Assembly: GCA_019120235.1 (NCBI GenBank)
Contig: DWVN01000020.1
Coordinates: 1 to 5,843, forward strand
DNA from: Dwaynesavagella gallinarum
GTDB lineage: Bacteria > Bacillota > Clostridia > Clostridiales > Clostridiaceae
Length of the DNA stretch: 5,843 nucleotides
Reading direction: 5' to 3'
The notes beneath the pieces were generated by a model. That model saw nothing but the letters and a program-made list of their open reading frames with translations, was not told the DNA's origin and made no database searches. The position numbers and the translations under genes are program-made. The stretch's first letter is position 1; every line of letters starts with the position of its first letter. Of this stretch, positions 5,346 through 5,843 are shown in pieces.

Positions 5346-5843
5346 ATGAATTCATCGCATCCATTAATAAGCGTAATTGTGCCAGTATACAATGTGTCAA
5401 GGTTCTTGAGAGCTTGTGTTAGATCAATTCAGAAACAAACCTATTATAACTTAGAAATTTTGTTGATTGATGATGGTTCAACAGATAATAGTGGTAAAAT
5501 TTGTGATGAATTGGCAATTAGCGACAGTAGAATAAAAGTGATTCATCAAAAAAATGGTGGGCTTTCTGATGCTAGGAATACAGGGTTAGATAATCAACAT
5601 GGAAAATACTTTTGTTTTGTTGATTCGGATGATTTAATTGAAGATAACTATATAGAAATACTATATAAGTTAATCACATCTGGAAACTATCAATTAGCAC
5701 AAATAGGAACTAAAGTGGTATCAGAAGATAATAAAAAACTTTTGTTTGAACGAAAAATAGAGAGCAAGTTTAAAATACTAGATAGGACTGAATTTGCCAG
5801 CGGCATACTTTTGAATAAAATACATGTTGCGGCTTGGTGCAAT
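5346..5843 (+). CDS. GT2 family glycosyltransferase, N-terminal part (cut by window end)
   Basis: An open frame from ATG at 5346 runs to the last base without a stop, giving 166 residues of an enzyme that would usually be about 300-350 long. It has the full GT-A donor half: ISVIVPVYN (8-16), ILLIDDGSTDNSG (38-50), HQKNGGLSDARNTGL (67-81) and the DxD motif FVDSDD (91-96). The GGLSDARN form marks the WcaA/EpsJ-like GT2 subgroup common in Gram-positive polysaccharide clusters, and differs from the GAAYCRN form of the GT2 enzyme at 1757-2563, so the two are not recent copies. The ATG is preceded by GAGG (5336-5339) with 6 bases between. It would add another sugar to the lipid-linked repeat unit. 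The acceptor half and any membrane segments lie beyond the window. Donor unknown. Confidence 0.93.
   Translation, partial: MNSSHPLISVIVPVYNVSRFLRACVRSIQKQTYYNLEILLIDDGSTDNSGKICDELAISDSRIKVIHQKNGGLSDARNTGLDNQHGKYFCFVDSDDLIEDNYIEILYKLITSGNYQLAQIGTKVVSEDNKKLLFERKIESKFKILDRTEFASGILLNKIHVAAWCN

Noticed and set aside
1..5843. CRISPR array, insertion sequence, tRNA or rRNA, defence or toxin-antitoxin genes
   Set aside because: I looked for spaced direct repeats, transposase motifs with terminal inverted repeats, cloverleaf-like stretches and known defence motifs. None is present; all long frames are polysaccharide biosynthesis genes.

Overview
The window is an AT-rich piece (roughly 28-30% G+C by eye) of an exopolysaccharide or capsule biosynthesis cluster from a low-GC Gram-positive bacterium. 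All genes lie on the + strand and have Shine-Dalgarno sites of the AGGAG/GAGG type. The 45-residue tail of the first gene resembles the C-terminus of Lactobacillus-type priming sugar-phosphate transferases (EpsE/Bac_transf family). A lactobacillus or close relative within Lactobacillales is therefore my best guess, from memory rather than a search.

Layout: (1) 1-138, 3' end of the priming glycosyl-1-phosphate transferase; (2) 147-1223, a GT4 glycosyltransferase; (3) 1223-1726, a left-handed beta-helix O-acyltransferase overlapping the previous stop by one base; (4) 1757-2563, a GT2 glycosyltransferase; (5) 2597-3793, a second GT4 enzyme with a TTG start; (6) 3794-4078, a 285-base gap rich in inverted repeats with a possible 34-codon ORF; (7) 4079-5179, a third GT4 enzyme; (8) 5180-5345, a 166-base gap with small hairpins and a weak promoter candidate; (9) 5346 to the window end, the N-terminal 166 residues of a second GT2 enzyme.

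How they fit together: the priming enzyme would put the first sugar phosphate on undecaprenyl phosphate at the inner face of the membrane. The five glycosyltransferases would then add the following sugars one by one, and the acyltransferase would decorate one of them. If each enzyme adds one sugar, the repeat unit would have at least about six residues. No flippase (Wzx), polymerase (Wzy) or chain-length/tyrosine-kinase gene is visible; in clusters of this kind they normally lie outside such a block. Sugar donors and linkages cannot be read from these sequences.

The protein-coding content is a normal, probably strain-specific, polysaccharide gene set. I see no clearly new biological system. 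The points most worth a second look are non-coding: a strong 33-base palindrome inside the end of the first GT4 gene, the interleaved inverted repeats and possible small ORF in the 285-base gap, and a cluster of homopolymer runs early in the first GT2 gene.
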